Of a DNA stretch of 64,000 nucleotides, positions 44,931 through 54,065 are shown one piece after another (the stretch's first letter is position 1; each line of letters begins with the position of its first letter). The notes beneath the pieces were generated by a model. That model was not told the DNA's origin. It searched no databases and saw only the letters and a program-made list of their open reading frames with translations. This DNA is from Sphingobacterium sp. PCS056 (lineage in GTDB: Bacteria > Bacteroidota > Bacteroidia > Sphingobacteriales > Sphingobacteriaceae). Where the stretch lies: contig NZ_CP096883.1 in the NCBI RefSeq assembly GCF_023273895.1, positions 2,852,001 to 2,916,000 of the forward strand, in the 5' to 3' direction. The position numbers and the translations under genes are program-made.

Positions 44931-45544
44931 GTTTATTTGAAGATACATATCGTACTATTGAAAAAAGTGCAGAGGGAATATTTCGGGATAAGGGAAGTAA
45001 ATTTATTGCTTATGCATATCCTTTCACCCATGAAGAGCAGCTCAAGGAAATTATTGTGGAGTTGAAAGCGCTGCATCCTAAGGCGCGCCACCATTGCTGG
45101 GCATACCGGATGAGCCCGGATCGTACGGTCTTTCGATTGAATGATGATGGTGAACCTTCGGGGACAGCAGGCAGGCCTATTTTAAATGTGCTGCTCTCAC
45201 AGGATGTAACCAATATTATTGTGGTGGTCGTCCGTTATTTTGGAGGAACACTCTTGGGGGTACCTGGTTTGATCAATGCTTATAAAACAGCGACACAAGA
45301 GGTCTTGTCCGTGGCCGAAATTGTAGAGAAAACAGTCAACGATATTTATAAGATTGAGTTCGATTATTTAGCGATGAATGATGTGATGCGTGTGGTCAAA
45401 GAAGAAAATATCGATATCAGTAAACAAGTTTTTGATAATACCTGTTATATGGAGGTGGAAGTGCGAAAAATGCAGGTCAATTCGGTCGTTTCACGTTTTG
45501 ATAAAATTGAAAATTGTAAACTCTCTTATTTGCGAACGATATGA
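44927..45544 (+). CDS. YigZ/IMPACT family protein
   Basis: 205 residues. The IMPACT N-terminal domain has FRDKGSKFIAYAYPF, HPKARHHCWAYR, FRLNDDGEPSGTAGRPIL and VVVVRYFGGTLLGVPGLINA. A C-terminal ferredoxin-like fold follows. Eukaryotic IMPACT binds GCN1; the bacterial role is unclear but probably translation-related. The start is GTG, overlapping the upstream stop codon. Confidence 0.92.
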   Translation: MSLFEDTYRTIEKSAEGIFRDKGSKFIAYAYPFTHEEQLKEIIVELKALHPKARHHCWAYRMSPDRTVFRLNDDGEPSGTAGRPILNVLLSQDVTNIIVVVVRYFGGTLLGVPGLINAYKTATQEVLSVAEIVEKTVNDIYKIEFDYLAMNDVMRVVKEENIDISKQVFDNTCYMEVEVRKMQVNSVVSRFDKIENCKLSYLRTI

Positions 45545-46395
45545 TAAATGATTCAGAATTAATATTGAACAAAGATGGTAGTATCTACCACCTCAATCTG
45601 ATGCCGGAAGACATTGCCGATACGATTATTACAGTCGGCGATCCCGATCGTGTGACGAAAGTATCTCAGTATTTTGACCGTATCGAATTGCAAAAAGGGA
45701 AGCGGGAGTTTATCACCCATACCGGATATATTGGTCATAAACGTATTTCTGTGATCTCGACAGGGATAGGGACCGATAATATTGACATTGTCTTTAATGA
45801 GCTCGATGCCTTGGTCAATATAGATTTTGTTTCTAAAGGATTGAAATCAAAATTAACCAGTCTAAATATTATTCGGATCGGAACTTCTGGTGCCGTTCAG
45901 TCGGATATTGAGATGGGAACAATTTTGGCATCTTCGTTTGGGGTAGGTTTTGACGCGCTTATGCAATATTATATCAAACCTTATTCGGCTGCGGAGAAAA
46001 AACTGGAAAAGGCCGTATGGGATGCTTTTCCTAATTTATACCTCAAACCTTATGTTGCAGAGGCCAGCGCATCTTTATTAGCGCAGTATGCGCATGATTT
46101 ACCTCAAGGTGTGACGATGACCGCTCCGGGATTTTATGCGCCTCAGGGGCGGAATGTACGTTCGGAAAATACCTTTCCCAATTTAATTCAATTGGCAAAT
46201 ACATTCCAATCTGAAGATTTACGGATTACAAATTTAGAAATGGAGACCGCGGGAATCTATGCGTTGTCGCGTATGTTTGGACATCATGCCTTATCCATTA
46301 ATGCCATTTTAGCGAGCCGAGTGGCGGGACATTTTAGTACTGAACCCGAAAAAGTAGTCGATCGCGCCATAAAATTGGTCTTGGAACGCTTTTAA
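45541..46395 (+). CDS. Nucleoside phosphorylase (uridine phosphorylase-like)
   Basis: 284-residue PNP/UDP-family enzyme. Motifs: DTIITVGDPDRVTKVS, STGIGTDNIDIVFNEL (phosphate site), IIRIGTSGAVQSDIEMGTI, and TNLEMETAGIYALSRMFG where Met-Glu-x-Glu binds ribose. It would split a nucleoside with phosphate for salvage. Closest in motifs to uridine phosphorylase, though longer, so specificity is not settled. Last gene of the four-gene set, closed by a hairpin. Confidence 0.87.
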   Translation: MINDSELILNKDGSIYHLNLMPEDIADTIITVGDPDRVTKVSQYFDRIELQKGKREFITHTGYIGHKRISVISTGIGTDNIDIVFNELDALVNIDFVSKGLKSKLTSLNIIRIGTSGAVQSDIEMGTILASSFGVGFDALMQYYIKPYSAAEKKLEKAVWDAFPNLYLKPYVAEASASLLAQYAHDLPQGVTMTAPGFYAPQGRNVRSENTFPNLIQLANTFQSEDLRITNLEMETAGIYALSRMFGHHALSINAILASRVAGHFSTEPEKVVDRAIKLVLERF

Positions 46396-46440
46396 TCCAA
46401 TAGAAAAGGAGTGGTTTTAAACGACTCCTTTTCTATTGGA
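46396..46440. terminator. Bidirectional hairpin between phosphorylase and rodA
   Basis: Perfect 17-bp stem (46396-46412, 46424-46440). The loop holds the rodA stop codon. No T run on either side, yet the stem is strong and lies between convergent operons. Confidence 0.65.
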
Positions 46441-47682
46441 ATCAAATTTTAGCATAATGAAGAGCAAGATGGTGAAACTCCATAAGGACGATCCTCCATA
46501 GCTAATGAACGGTAAAGGAATACCAATAACAGGTACTATCCCGATGGTCATGCCGATATTGATAAAGAAGTGGAAAAAGAGGATGGAAGCCACACCATAT
46601 GCATAAATACGGGCAAAGGCCGAACGCTGTCGTTCTGCAATATGTATGATGCGGAGCAACAATGTCAGATAAATGCCGATCAGAAATAAGGAGCCTACAA
46701 ATCCCCATTCCTCGCCCACCGTACAGAAAATAAAATCAGTACTCTGCTCGGGAACGAAGTTATATTTGGTCTGTGTACCTTGCAGATATCCTTTTCCCCA
46801 AAGCTGACCGGAACCAATTGCTATCTTAGATTGATTTAAATTGTAACCCTGTCCTCTTGGATCATCCATTTTTCCCAGGATGATATCGATACGATTTCTT
46901 TGATGTGACTGTAAAACATGATTATAGACTAGATCCACGGATAATATAAATACCGCAGACGCAGCAAAAATAATCCCGATATTGATTAAGTTTTTCCGCT
47001 TTTTTCTAAATGTCCACATAAAGAATGCTGCCAGTACAGCGAGTATACCAATTAAGATCCAGGCATTGACCAAAAGCGCCATGACAAACAAAACAATACA
47101 CAGGCCTCCGAAAATAAGCAAACTGTTATTGACATATCCTTCGCGATAGAATACAAAGATAAGGGAAAAGAAGGCGAGGGCAGAACCTGTATCGGGCTGG
47201 AGCATAACCAGGAATACCGGAAATAATACAATACCAGCACCAATGGCTAACGTATGCATATTTGGATTTTTATTGCTCTGAGAACTCAAATAATTGGCCA
47301 GCAATAGACAGGTCGCCAGTTTTCCAAATTCGGAGGGTTGAAGCCTGAAACTCCCGATAGGGATCCATGCTTGATTTCCTCCAACATTTCTACCGATGAC
47401 CAGTACGGCAATTAGGAGTAAAACAACTACTGCATAGATAACTGGAGATGCAGAACTGAAAAACTTGGCATCTATAATTAATATAGTAATGCCAATGATC
47501 AATGCAGAAGCAATATACATGGATTGCTTACCATAGTTGGTGGCCATATTAAACAAGCCCGGATTTTCTGGATCATATACTGCTGCATGAATATTGAACC
47601 AACCGATCAAACATAAAGCCAACCAGAGCGAAATGGTTAACCAGTCTATTTTTCCGAAAAAACTGTTTTTTTGGTTATTCAT
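46417..47682 (-). CDS. rodA: Rod-shape-determining protein RodA
   Basis: Peptidoglycan glycosyltransferase of the SEDS family working with PBP2 in cell elongation. 421 residues, about ten transmembrane helices. Motifs: FRLQPSEFGKLATCLLLANY, VMLQPDTGSALAFFSLIF, EQSTDFIFCTVGEEWGFVGS and GIPLPFISYGGSS. An inserted hydrophobic and basic stretch (VNAWILIGILAVLAAFFMWT) lengthens it relative to E. coli RodA (370). Overlaps mrdA by 8 bp at the end of the mreBCD-mrdA-rodA operon. Confidence 0.95.
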   Translation of the reverse strand: MNNQKNSFFGKIDWLTISLWLALCLIGWFNIHAAVYDPENPGLFNMATNYGKQSMYIASALIIGITILIIDAKFFSSASPVIYAVVVLLLIAVLVIGRNVGGNQAWIPIGSFRLQPSEFGKLATCLLLANYLSSQSNKNPNMHTLAIGAGIVLFPVFLVMLQPDTGSALAFFSLIFVFYREGYVNNSLLIFGGLCIVLFVMALLVNAWILIGILAVLAAFFMWTFRKKRKNLINIGIIFAASAVFILSVDLVYNHVLQSHQRNRIDIILGKMDDPRGQGYNLNQSKIAIGSGQLWGKGYLQGTQTKYNFVPEQSTDFIFCTVGEEWGFVGSLFLIGIYLTLLLRIIHIAERQRSAFARIYAYGVASILFFHFFINIGMTIGIVPVIGIPLPFISYGGSSLWSFTILLFIMLKFDSNRKGVV

Positions 47683-49651
47683 GACTTCTATTTACGGCAC
47701 TATGATGAACGATTGTCTCCCTTGTTGTTACTGCAGCAATGCGGTTGACGCTTTTTGTGGTATCTTTTTTGGATTTAGTTGAATCCGTTGTTTTTTTTAT
47801 TTCCGCTTTTTTAGGATCTGCCTTTGGAGCAGGCATAAAATTAGCATTGTAAATACGGTCTTGTATATGTTTCGGCATCGTAATGGTGTCCTTGATGTAT
47901 TTTTCAACCATCATACTGGCGATGGGGCCTGCCCATACACCACCATAGCCTGCATTTTCAACAAATACCGCAATGGCTATTTTAGGATTATCGCGTGGAG
48001 CGAAAGCGAAAAATACAGCGTGATCTTTACCATGTGGGTTTTGTGCTGTCCCTGTCTTTCCGCACATTTCAAGACCTGCAATTCGATTGGCAAAAGCAGT
48101 TCCCTCGCCCATGTTGACAGCTCGGCTCAATCCTTCGATTACCGGCGTATAATATTTAGCATCGACGCCTGCTGATATTTTTTCAGTAAACTCTTTTTTC
48201 ACGATCTTTCTATCCCCGATAGCTTTGATGAGATGCGGACGATAATAAAACCCTCTGTTGGCTACAATAGCCATGATATTGGCCATTTGAAGAGGAGTGA
48301 CACCCATTTCACCTTGGCCGATCGATAGGGAGATGTTAAAAGATGAACGCCACTTGTCATTTCCGTAGCTTTTAGTGAAATGATCAGATTTATATAATAA
48401 ACCACCTTTTTCACCAGGTAAATCAATACCTAAGCGATGACCGATACCAAATTTGGAAATGGCTTCATACCAAAGATCGTAAGCCTTTGGCCCTGATAGA
48501 CCTCTGGAATCAATCATTTTGGCATAGGTATAGCCATAATAAGTATTACAAGATACTTGTATAGACCTGATCAAAGAAGTCGCTCCGTGGTAATGGGTAC
48601 AGCGCATAAAACCTCTTCCGCCGCCATAGCTATAACCGTGAGGGCAAAAGAACGTGGTGTTTTCATCAATCACGCCAGCCTGTTGAGCCGTTAGGGCTGC
48701 AACGACCTTAAATACGGACCCAGGAGGGTAGGATGCCTGAATAGGACGATTAAATAAAGGATTACTCTCGTTATTTAATAATTTCATTAAATTGTTGCCT
48801 GTTTCACGGCCGACCATATCATTCGGGTTGTAACTTGGACTGCTGATATAGGCAAGGACTTCACCCGTTGAAGGCTCAATGGCCACAATGGATCCTAACT
48901 TATTTTTCATCAGTTTCTCTCCCAAGATCTGCAGTTCCTTGTCCAATGAAGAAACCAATCCTTCTCCCGAAACAGCTAAGGTATCGTACCGACCCTCCAT
49001 AAATACGCCTTTGGGTCTATTGAGCGCATCGACCATCAGATTTTTGACGCCTCTTTTTCCTCTTAATAGGTCTTCATACGAGCGCTCGACACCACTTCTT
49101 CCTATATAGTCTCCAGGACGGTAGAAACCGTTTGATTTTTCAATATCTTTTTCGTTTACTTCATTGACATAACCCAAAAACTGGGCAGCAATACTATCCG
49201 GATAACTACGGACGGTTCTATTTTGCACATAAAATCCTCTAAAGCGGTAGAGGTATTCTTGCAAATGTGCATAGGTCCGGGAAGATAATTGTTTTTCAAA
49301 TATAGAAGCACGATAAGGCGAATGGGCTCGTGCTTTATCCATGCGTTTAATAAAACCTTCCTTATCAATTTCGATGAGTTGACATAATAATGCCGTATCT
49401 ATATCTTTTGCTTCTCTCGGCGTAACCATGAGGTCATATACGGGTTCATTTTGCACCAGAACTTGTCCGGTACGATCTAGAATAACTCCGCGAGCCGGAT
49501 AGACAACAACCTTACGCATAACATTGCTATTGGCCGAATGAATGTAAGAATCGTCAATGATCTGGAGATAAAATAGTCGAGCGATTATTAATAATGCAAT
49601 ACTAATAATAATGCCTTGAATGACAAATTTACGTGCGAAAAAACTGTTCAT
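47675..49651 (-). CDS. mrdA: Penicillin-binding protein 2
   Basis: Transpeptidase that cross-links peptidoglycan during elongation together with RodA. 658 residues: N-terminal transmembrane helix (about 11-30), dimerisation domain (VVYPARGVILDRTGQVLVQN, RSYPDSIAAQFLGYVNEVNE), and transpeptidase with SxxK in YPPGSVFKVVAAL, SxN in VSCNTYYGY and KTG in CGKTGTAQNPHG. A basic, threonine/lysine-rich tail of about 60 residues extends beyond the catalytic domain. Confidence 0.96.
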   Translation of the reverse strand: MNSFFARKFVIQGIIISIALLIIARLFYLQIIDDSYIHSANSNVMRKVVVYPARGVILDRTGQVLVQNEPVYDLMVTPREAKDIDTALLCQLIEIDKEGFIKRMDKARAHSPYRASIFEKQLSSRTYAHLQEYLYRFRGFYVQNRTVRSYPDSIAAQFLGYVNEVNEKDIEKSNGFYRPGDYIGRSGVERSYEDLLRGKRGVKNLMVDALNRPKGVFMEGRYDTLAVSGEGLVSSLDKELQILGEKLMKNKLGSIVAIEPSTGEVLAYISSPSYNPNDMVGRETGNNLMKLLNNESNPLFNRPIQASYPPGSVFKVVAALTAQQAGVIDENTTFFCPHGYSYGGGRGFMRCTHYHGATSLIRSIQVSCNTYYGYTYAKMIDSRGLSGPKAYDLWYEAISKFGIGHRLGIDLPGEKGGLLYKSDHFTKSYGNDKWRSSFNISLSIGQGEMGVTPLQMANIMAIVANRGFYYRPHLIKAIGDRKIVKKEFTEKISAGVDAKYYTPVIEGLSRAVNMGEGTAFANRIAGLEMCGKTGTAQNPHGKDHAVFFAFAPRDNPKIAIAVFVENAGYGGVWAGPIASMMVEKYIKDTITMPKHIQDRIYNANFMPAPKADPKKAEIKKTTDSTKSKKDTTKSVNRIAAVTTRETIVHHSAVNRSHE

Positions 49652-49684
49652 AGACTCTTTATCCTTTGTTTAGCAATGGAACTC

Positions 49685-50200
49685 TTAAATTCTGCTCTTT
49701 CTTTTATAGAAAAGAAAACTGAAAATGAGCAGAATAGCCATTGTAAAGATACAACTTAAACCAATAGTTGCTAATGTGTATTGAAACTGTTTGAAACTAA
49801 ATGTTTCTAATAAAACCAGAACAAAGTGGTGAATCAGTGTTCCAAAAAAGGTATAGGATAGGAACCATTTAAAATTCATTTCACCCAATATGGGGGTAAT
49901 GAATGTATCCATATCATTTTCAATCGTAATTTTCATGAAGAATACCCGATAGGCTGCCAGTGCTACACAAGCTGCGGCATTGACACCAAGTGTATCATAA
50001 AAAGCATCAACTGTCAAACCCGTTAAAAATGCAATTGTAAAGAGTAGAAAATTGGATATTCCAGTAGGAAGCAAAAAAATAAATAGAATGTACGGGAAAG
50101 GGCTTGCCAGATTATAATAGCCAATATTTTTGAATAAAAATACTTGCATGGCAATAAGTACCAAAAATCGAATGATATTAAATAGTAATATTCTAGCCAT
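49685..50200 (-). CDS. mreD: Rod-shape-determining protein MreD
   Basis: 171-residue inner-membrane protein of the elongasome with about five transmembrane helices (ILFNIIRFLVLIAMQVFLF, FPYILFIFLLPTGISNFLL, ATIGLSCIFTMAILLIFSFL). MreD is poorly conserved; the call rests on size, topology, the FLTGLTVDAFYDTLGVNAAA region and position. Overlaps mreC by 8 bp and sits 33 bp before mrdA. Confidence 0.88.
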   Translation of the reverse strand: MARILLFNIIRFLVLIAMQVFLFKNIGYYNLASPFPYILFIFLLPTGISNFLLFTIAFLTGLTVDAFYDTLGVNAAACVALAAYRVFFMKITIENDMDTFITPILGEMNFKWFLSYTFFGTLIHHFVLVLLETFSFKQFQYTLATIGLSCIFTMAILLIFSFLFYKRKSRI

Positions 50201-51035
50201 TATCCTGATTCGTTTCTTCTAATTGTTTTAACTCTTTTGCAAATAAATCTTTTACTACGTAGACATGGTGTAGGTTGGAGAAATTGGTACTTAACAGGAT
50301 GCGTAAATCCAGAAAAGAATCTCCTGATGATATTCCAGTCTCGACCACAGCTCCAACAAGAATGCCTTTTGGAAAGTGCCCCGAATAGCCGGATGTATAA
50401 ACTTTTTCAGCTGTCTTCACTTTTACATGATTGGGGATTTCTTTGACCATTGCAAAACGATAATCGACATTACTTCCCCATACCAAAGAACCAAACACCT
50501 CGGTGTTGGCTAATGTTACAGATATTTTGGTGTCTGGATGTAAGAGTGACTGTACTGTTGAAAAGTGGGGGGTCACATTGAGCACAATGCCGACTACACC
50601 ATTTGGAGCCAGTACACCCATTCCTTTTTCGATGCCGGCTAGGGAACCTTTGTTGATAGTCAGGTAATTGCTTTTTTGATGAATACTATTGTTCGTTACA
50701 CTTGCAATGATAAATTCATATCGACCAAATTCGCTACTGTCAATAACAGGGCTTTTTGCCATCGCGACAGTATCTGTGGTTAAGTAATTCTCCAGCTGCG
50801 TTCTTAGACTTGCATTTTCTTTGACCAATTGATCATTGGTTTCGGTAAGTGATAAGTAGCTTTTCCATGAATTTACTTTTTCATAGATATGCCCAATAAT
50901 ATGATTGGATGAATTGAGCGCACTAGCACGCTGGAAAGTATTGTTAGTAACAACCAGAAACACTGAAAATCCAAAAAATAGGATAAACCAAAAAAATGCG
51001 TTATAACGTCTCAGAAATAACCAGAGGTTTCTCAT
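50193..51035 (-). CDS. mreC: Rod-shape-determining protein MreC
   Basis: 280 residues: one N-terminal transmembrane helix (about 12-30), a coiled coil (LSLTETNDQLVKENASLRTQ), and the periplasmic beta domain (NYLTINKGSLAGIEKGMGVL, GVVGIVLNVTPHFSTVQSLL). MreC links cytoplasmic MreB to PBP2 and RodA. 89 bp downstream of mreB in the same operon. Confidence 0.94.
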   Translation of the reverse strand: MRNLWLFLRRYNAFFWFILFFGFSVFLVVTNNTFQRASALNSSNHIIGHIYEKVNSWKSYLSLTETNDQLVKENASLRTQLENYLTTDTVAMAKSPVIDSSEFGRYEFIIASVTNNSIHQKSNYLTINKGSLAGIEKGMGVLAPNGVVGIVLNVTPHFSTVQSLLHPDTKISVTLANTEVFGSLVWGSNVDYRFAMVKEIPNHVKVKTAEKVYTSGYSGHFPKGILVGAVVETGISSGDSFLDLRILLSTNFSNLHHVYVVKDLFAKELKQLEETNQDNG

Positions 51036-51124
51036 TGTTTATTAATTATTACTTTGCTATTTAATAAAGAAGCGATATAGTGAAAAATCAACTATATCGC
51101 ATATAAAATTTTATGTTGTGGCAA

Positions 51125-52150
51125 TTATGATTGCATTAAGAATTTAAATCTTCCGATATTCTTTAATGCGATGCCTGTACCGCGGACTACTGCACGAAGA
51201 GGATCTTCTGCAATATGAACTGGTAATTTTGTTTTGGCTTGAATTCTACGATCTAATCCTCTTAAAAGTGCTCCACCACCTGTCAGGTAAATACCTGTCT
51301 GGTAAATATCTGCGGACAATTCCGGAGGAGTGATTTCTAAAGCTTTTAAAATTGCTTCTTCAATTTTCGAAATGGATTTATCTAAACAATGGGCAATTTC
51401 TGTATAGGAAACTGTAATTTGTTTGGGGATACCAGTCATCAGATCGCGACCTTGAACGGCGAAATCTTCAGGTGGATCTTGCAATTCTGGAAGTGCGGCT
51501 CCAACTTCGATTTTAATCTTCTCAGCTGTACGCTCACCGATCATGATATTGTGCTGTCTACGGATATATTGTACGATATCAGAATCGAAGTTATCTCCCG
51601 CAACGCGGATCGACTGGTCACAAACAATACCGGAAAGGGCAATCACGGCAATCTCTGTGGTTCCACCACCGATATCAATAATCATGTTACCCATGGGCTC
51701 TTCCACATCAATCCCAATACCTACTGCGGCTGCCATCGGTTCGTGGATCAGATATACTTCTTTTGCTCCTGCAATTTCTGCAGAATCCCGTACGGCACGT
51801 TTCTCTACTTCAGTAATTCCTGAGGGGATACAGACCACCATTCTTAGCGAAGGAAAGAACCAGCTTTTTCCATTATTGACCAATTTTACCATTCCGCGAA
51901 TCAAGTGCTCTGCGGCTGTAAAATCTGCAATAACACCATCACGAAGCGGACGTACTGTTTTTATATTATCGTGTGTCTTTCCCTCCATTTGCATTGCCTG
52001 ACGTCCGATTGCAATTACTTTGTTTGTCGTACGATCAAAAGCCACAATTGAAGGTTCATCAACTACTACTTTGTCATTATAGATGATTAAGGTATTTGCG
52101 GTACCTAAATCGATGGCAACTTCTTGTGTAAACCAGTTAAATAAACCCAT
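51125..52150 (-). CDS. mreB: Rod-shape-determining protein MreB
   Basis: Actin-like filament protein that positions the elongation machinery. 341 residues, family length. VAIDLGTANTLIIYNDKVVV is phosphate 1, NMIIDIGGGTTEIAVIALSG is phosphate 2, and TGGGALLRGLDRRI is the adenosine motif. First gene of the rod-shape operon. A possible -7 element TAGGTTTG on the minus strand at 52184-52191 lies 34 bp upstream. Confidence 0.97.
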   Translation of the reverse strand: MGLFNWFTQEVAIDLGTANTLIIYNDKVVVDEPSIVAFDRTTNKVIAIGRQAMQMEGKTHDNIKTVRPLRDGVIADFTAAEHLIRGMVKLVNNGKSWFFPSLRMVVCIPSGITEVEKRAVRDSAEIAGAKEVYLIHEPMAAAVGIGIDVEEPMGNMIIDIGGGTTEIAVIALSGIVCDQSIRVAGDNFDSDIVQYIRRQHNIMIGERTAEKIKIEVGAALPELQDPPEDFAVQGRDLMTGIPKQITVSYTEIAHCLDKSISKIEEAILKALEITPPELSADIYQTGIYLTGGGALLRGLDRRIQAKTKLPVHIAEDPLRAVVRGTGIALKNIGRFKFLMQS

Positions 52151-52321
52151 TTGCTGTATTGTAAACTACTTTTTATGAATATGCAAACCTACTAAAAATT
52201 ATTAGTTTTTGAAGGTAAGTCTTGATTTTTTTTATTGATAAATTAGAACTCGTTTGAGGAGCTGTAAGATGATAACAAGTAAACGTTTAATAAGGCATTT
52301 TCTTATGTTTTTACTTCGAAA

Positions 52322-53980
52322 TTAATTTTTCTGTACGTCAATGTAGTAATTAAAAGTGTCAATCTTTACATTTTTTTTTGTTAGATTGGGAATATCTAAT
52401 GTTTGATCGTCGTTAGTGATATTAATTGCTTTTAAAGTATTATTTGAAGTCCCGATATAGATCGGCATCTGAAAATTGGCGACTGTATTTTTCCATTTAG
52501 CTTGAACTTTTCCATCTTTTGTCTCTGAAATGTACAGCACAGGAATGGAAGTAGTCTTGACATATTGCTCAAAAATAGAACTGAAATTTATACCCGATTC
52601 TTGATTGATGTAATGCACAATATCATCATAATTAACTTGTTGATGATAAAACTTAGCGTTTAATCCTCTCAGAATAGCTCGCCATTTATCATCATCTGCT
52701 ATGATGGTTCTAATCATGTTGTGCAGGACACCGCCTTTATTGTACATATCTCCGGAGCCTTCGTTATTGACATGATATTGACCTTGTATGGGTTTATCAT
52801 TTTGAATGGCTCTTCGATTGCCATAAATATATTGCTGCCCCGCTTTTTTACCGAAATAATAATCGATATACAGGGATTCGGAATAATTGGTGAAACTTTC
52901 ATGAATCCACATATCAGCAATATCTGCTGCTGTTATATTATTGCCAAACCACTCGTGCCCAGCTTCATGGATAATGATAAAATCCCATTTCAACCCCCAT
53001 CCTGTACCCGAACCATCTCTGCCCAGATAACCATTCAAAAATCGGTTGCCGTAGGCAATGCCGCTTTGGTGCTCCATGCCGAGGTGCGATGTTTCGATCA
53101 GTTTGAAACTGTCTTCATAAAAAGGGTAGGGGCCAAACCAGTATTCAAATGCTTTTAACATCGGTTTTACATTGGCCTCAAAATGCGGTTTTGCCCGATC
53201 TATATTTTCGCGCAATACATAATAATCGATATCCAATTTTCCCTTTTCGCCCTGATAGCTATCTTGAAAATGAACATAGTCACCGATATTGATGGCGATA
53301 TTGTAATTGTTAATGGGGCTGGAAACAAACCAGTTGAATTTAGATTTTTTCTGACCGATGCTTTCCATATTTCGTAATCGACCATTAGAGATATTCATCA
53401 GTCCTTTGGGTACTGTTACCGAGATCAATACGCTATCCGGTTCATCCGACTGATGATCTTTATTGGGCCACCATAGACTCGCTCCAATACCTTGGTTTGC
53501 GCTCGCTACCCAAGGCTTATTATTGCTGTCTTTCTTCCAATCAAATCCGCCGTCCCATGGGGCACGATTGGCTTGATGTGGCGTGCCCGAGAAATATACT
53601 TGGATAGAATCTAAGGTATTGGCTTTTATGGGCATAGGGAAATCGATAAACACGGCATTAAATTCGCGGGAATACCTTAACTTTTTGCCCCGATAAATAA
53701 TTTTTTCAATAGCCATATTATCAAAGAGATCAATCTGTATGCGATTGAAATCCTGTATGGTTTTAAATTTAATGAGATTGCTGCCAGAAATGCTTCGTGT
53801 GGGGATGTCGACATCAACATCGAGGTGATAATAGGTGACATCATAGCAGGTCCTTAAAGGGGTCAATTGGCCTCTTAAAGAATCTTTACGAGAAAATTCA
53901 GTTTTGTTTGATAATAATTGCCCGTTGACTAGACAAGGATAGAAAAAAAATAGTGCAATTAAATAGAATAGATTTTTCAA
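52322..53980 (-). CDS. Secreted M1-family metallopeptidase
   Basis: 552 residues with a signal peptide (1-20, ending VNGQ). The N-terminal beta domain (VTYYHLDVDVDIPTRSISGS) is followed by the catalytic domain. Zinc motif HEAGHEWFGNN has the third ligand 18 residues on in MWIHESFTNYSE, and LGMEHQSGIAYGN replaces the GAMEN exopeptidase motif. The chain is shorter than PepN-type enzymes (about 850) because the C-terminal helical domain is missing, as in other Bacteroidota members. It cleaves peptides in the periplasm. Confidence 0.9.
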   Translation of the reverse strand: MKNLFYLIALFFFYPCLVNGQLLSNKTEFSRKDSLRGQLTPLRTCYDVTYYHLDVDVDIPTRSISGSNLIKFKTIQDFNRIQIDLFDNMAIEKIIYRGKKLRYSREFNAVFIDFPMPIKANTLDSIQVYFSGTPHQANRAPWDGGFDWKKDSNNKPWVASANQGIGASLWWPNKDHQSDEPDSVLISVTVPKGLMNISNGRLRNMESIGQKKSKFNWFVSSPINNYNIAINIGDYVHFQDSYQGEKGKLDIDYYVLRENIDRAKPHFEANVKPMLKAFEYWFGPYPFYEDSFKLIETSHLGMEHQSGIAYGNRFLNGYLGRDGSGTGWGLKWDFIIIHEAGHEWFGNNITAADIADMWIHESFTNYSESLYIDYYFGKKAGQQYIYGNRRAIQNDKPIQGQYHVNNEGSGDMYNKGGVLHNMIRTIIADDDKWRAILRGLNAKFYHQQVNYDDIVHYINQESGINFSSIFEQYVKTTSIPVLYISETKDGKVQAKWKNTVANFQMPIYIGTSNNTLKAINITNDDQTLDIPNLTKKNVKIDTFNYYIDVQKN

Positions 53981-54021
53981 CGCTTTTGATATTGATGTAA
54001 ACGTTAAATATAAGAGAATTT

Positions 54022-54060
54022 ACCTAGTTTAAAAAATAGGAACACTTTTTAAACCTAGGT
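54022..54060 (-). terminator. Hairpin after the PolX/PHP gene
   Basis: Arms 54022-54035 and 54046-54060 pair over 14 bp with one bulge, just past the stop codon at 54066. No T run follows on the minus strand apart from T6 within the stem. Confidence 0.4.
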
Positions 54061-54065
54061 ATCGT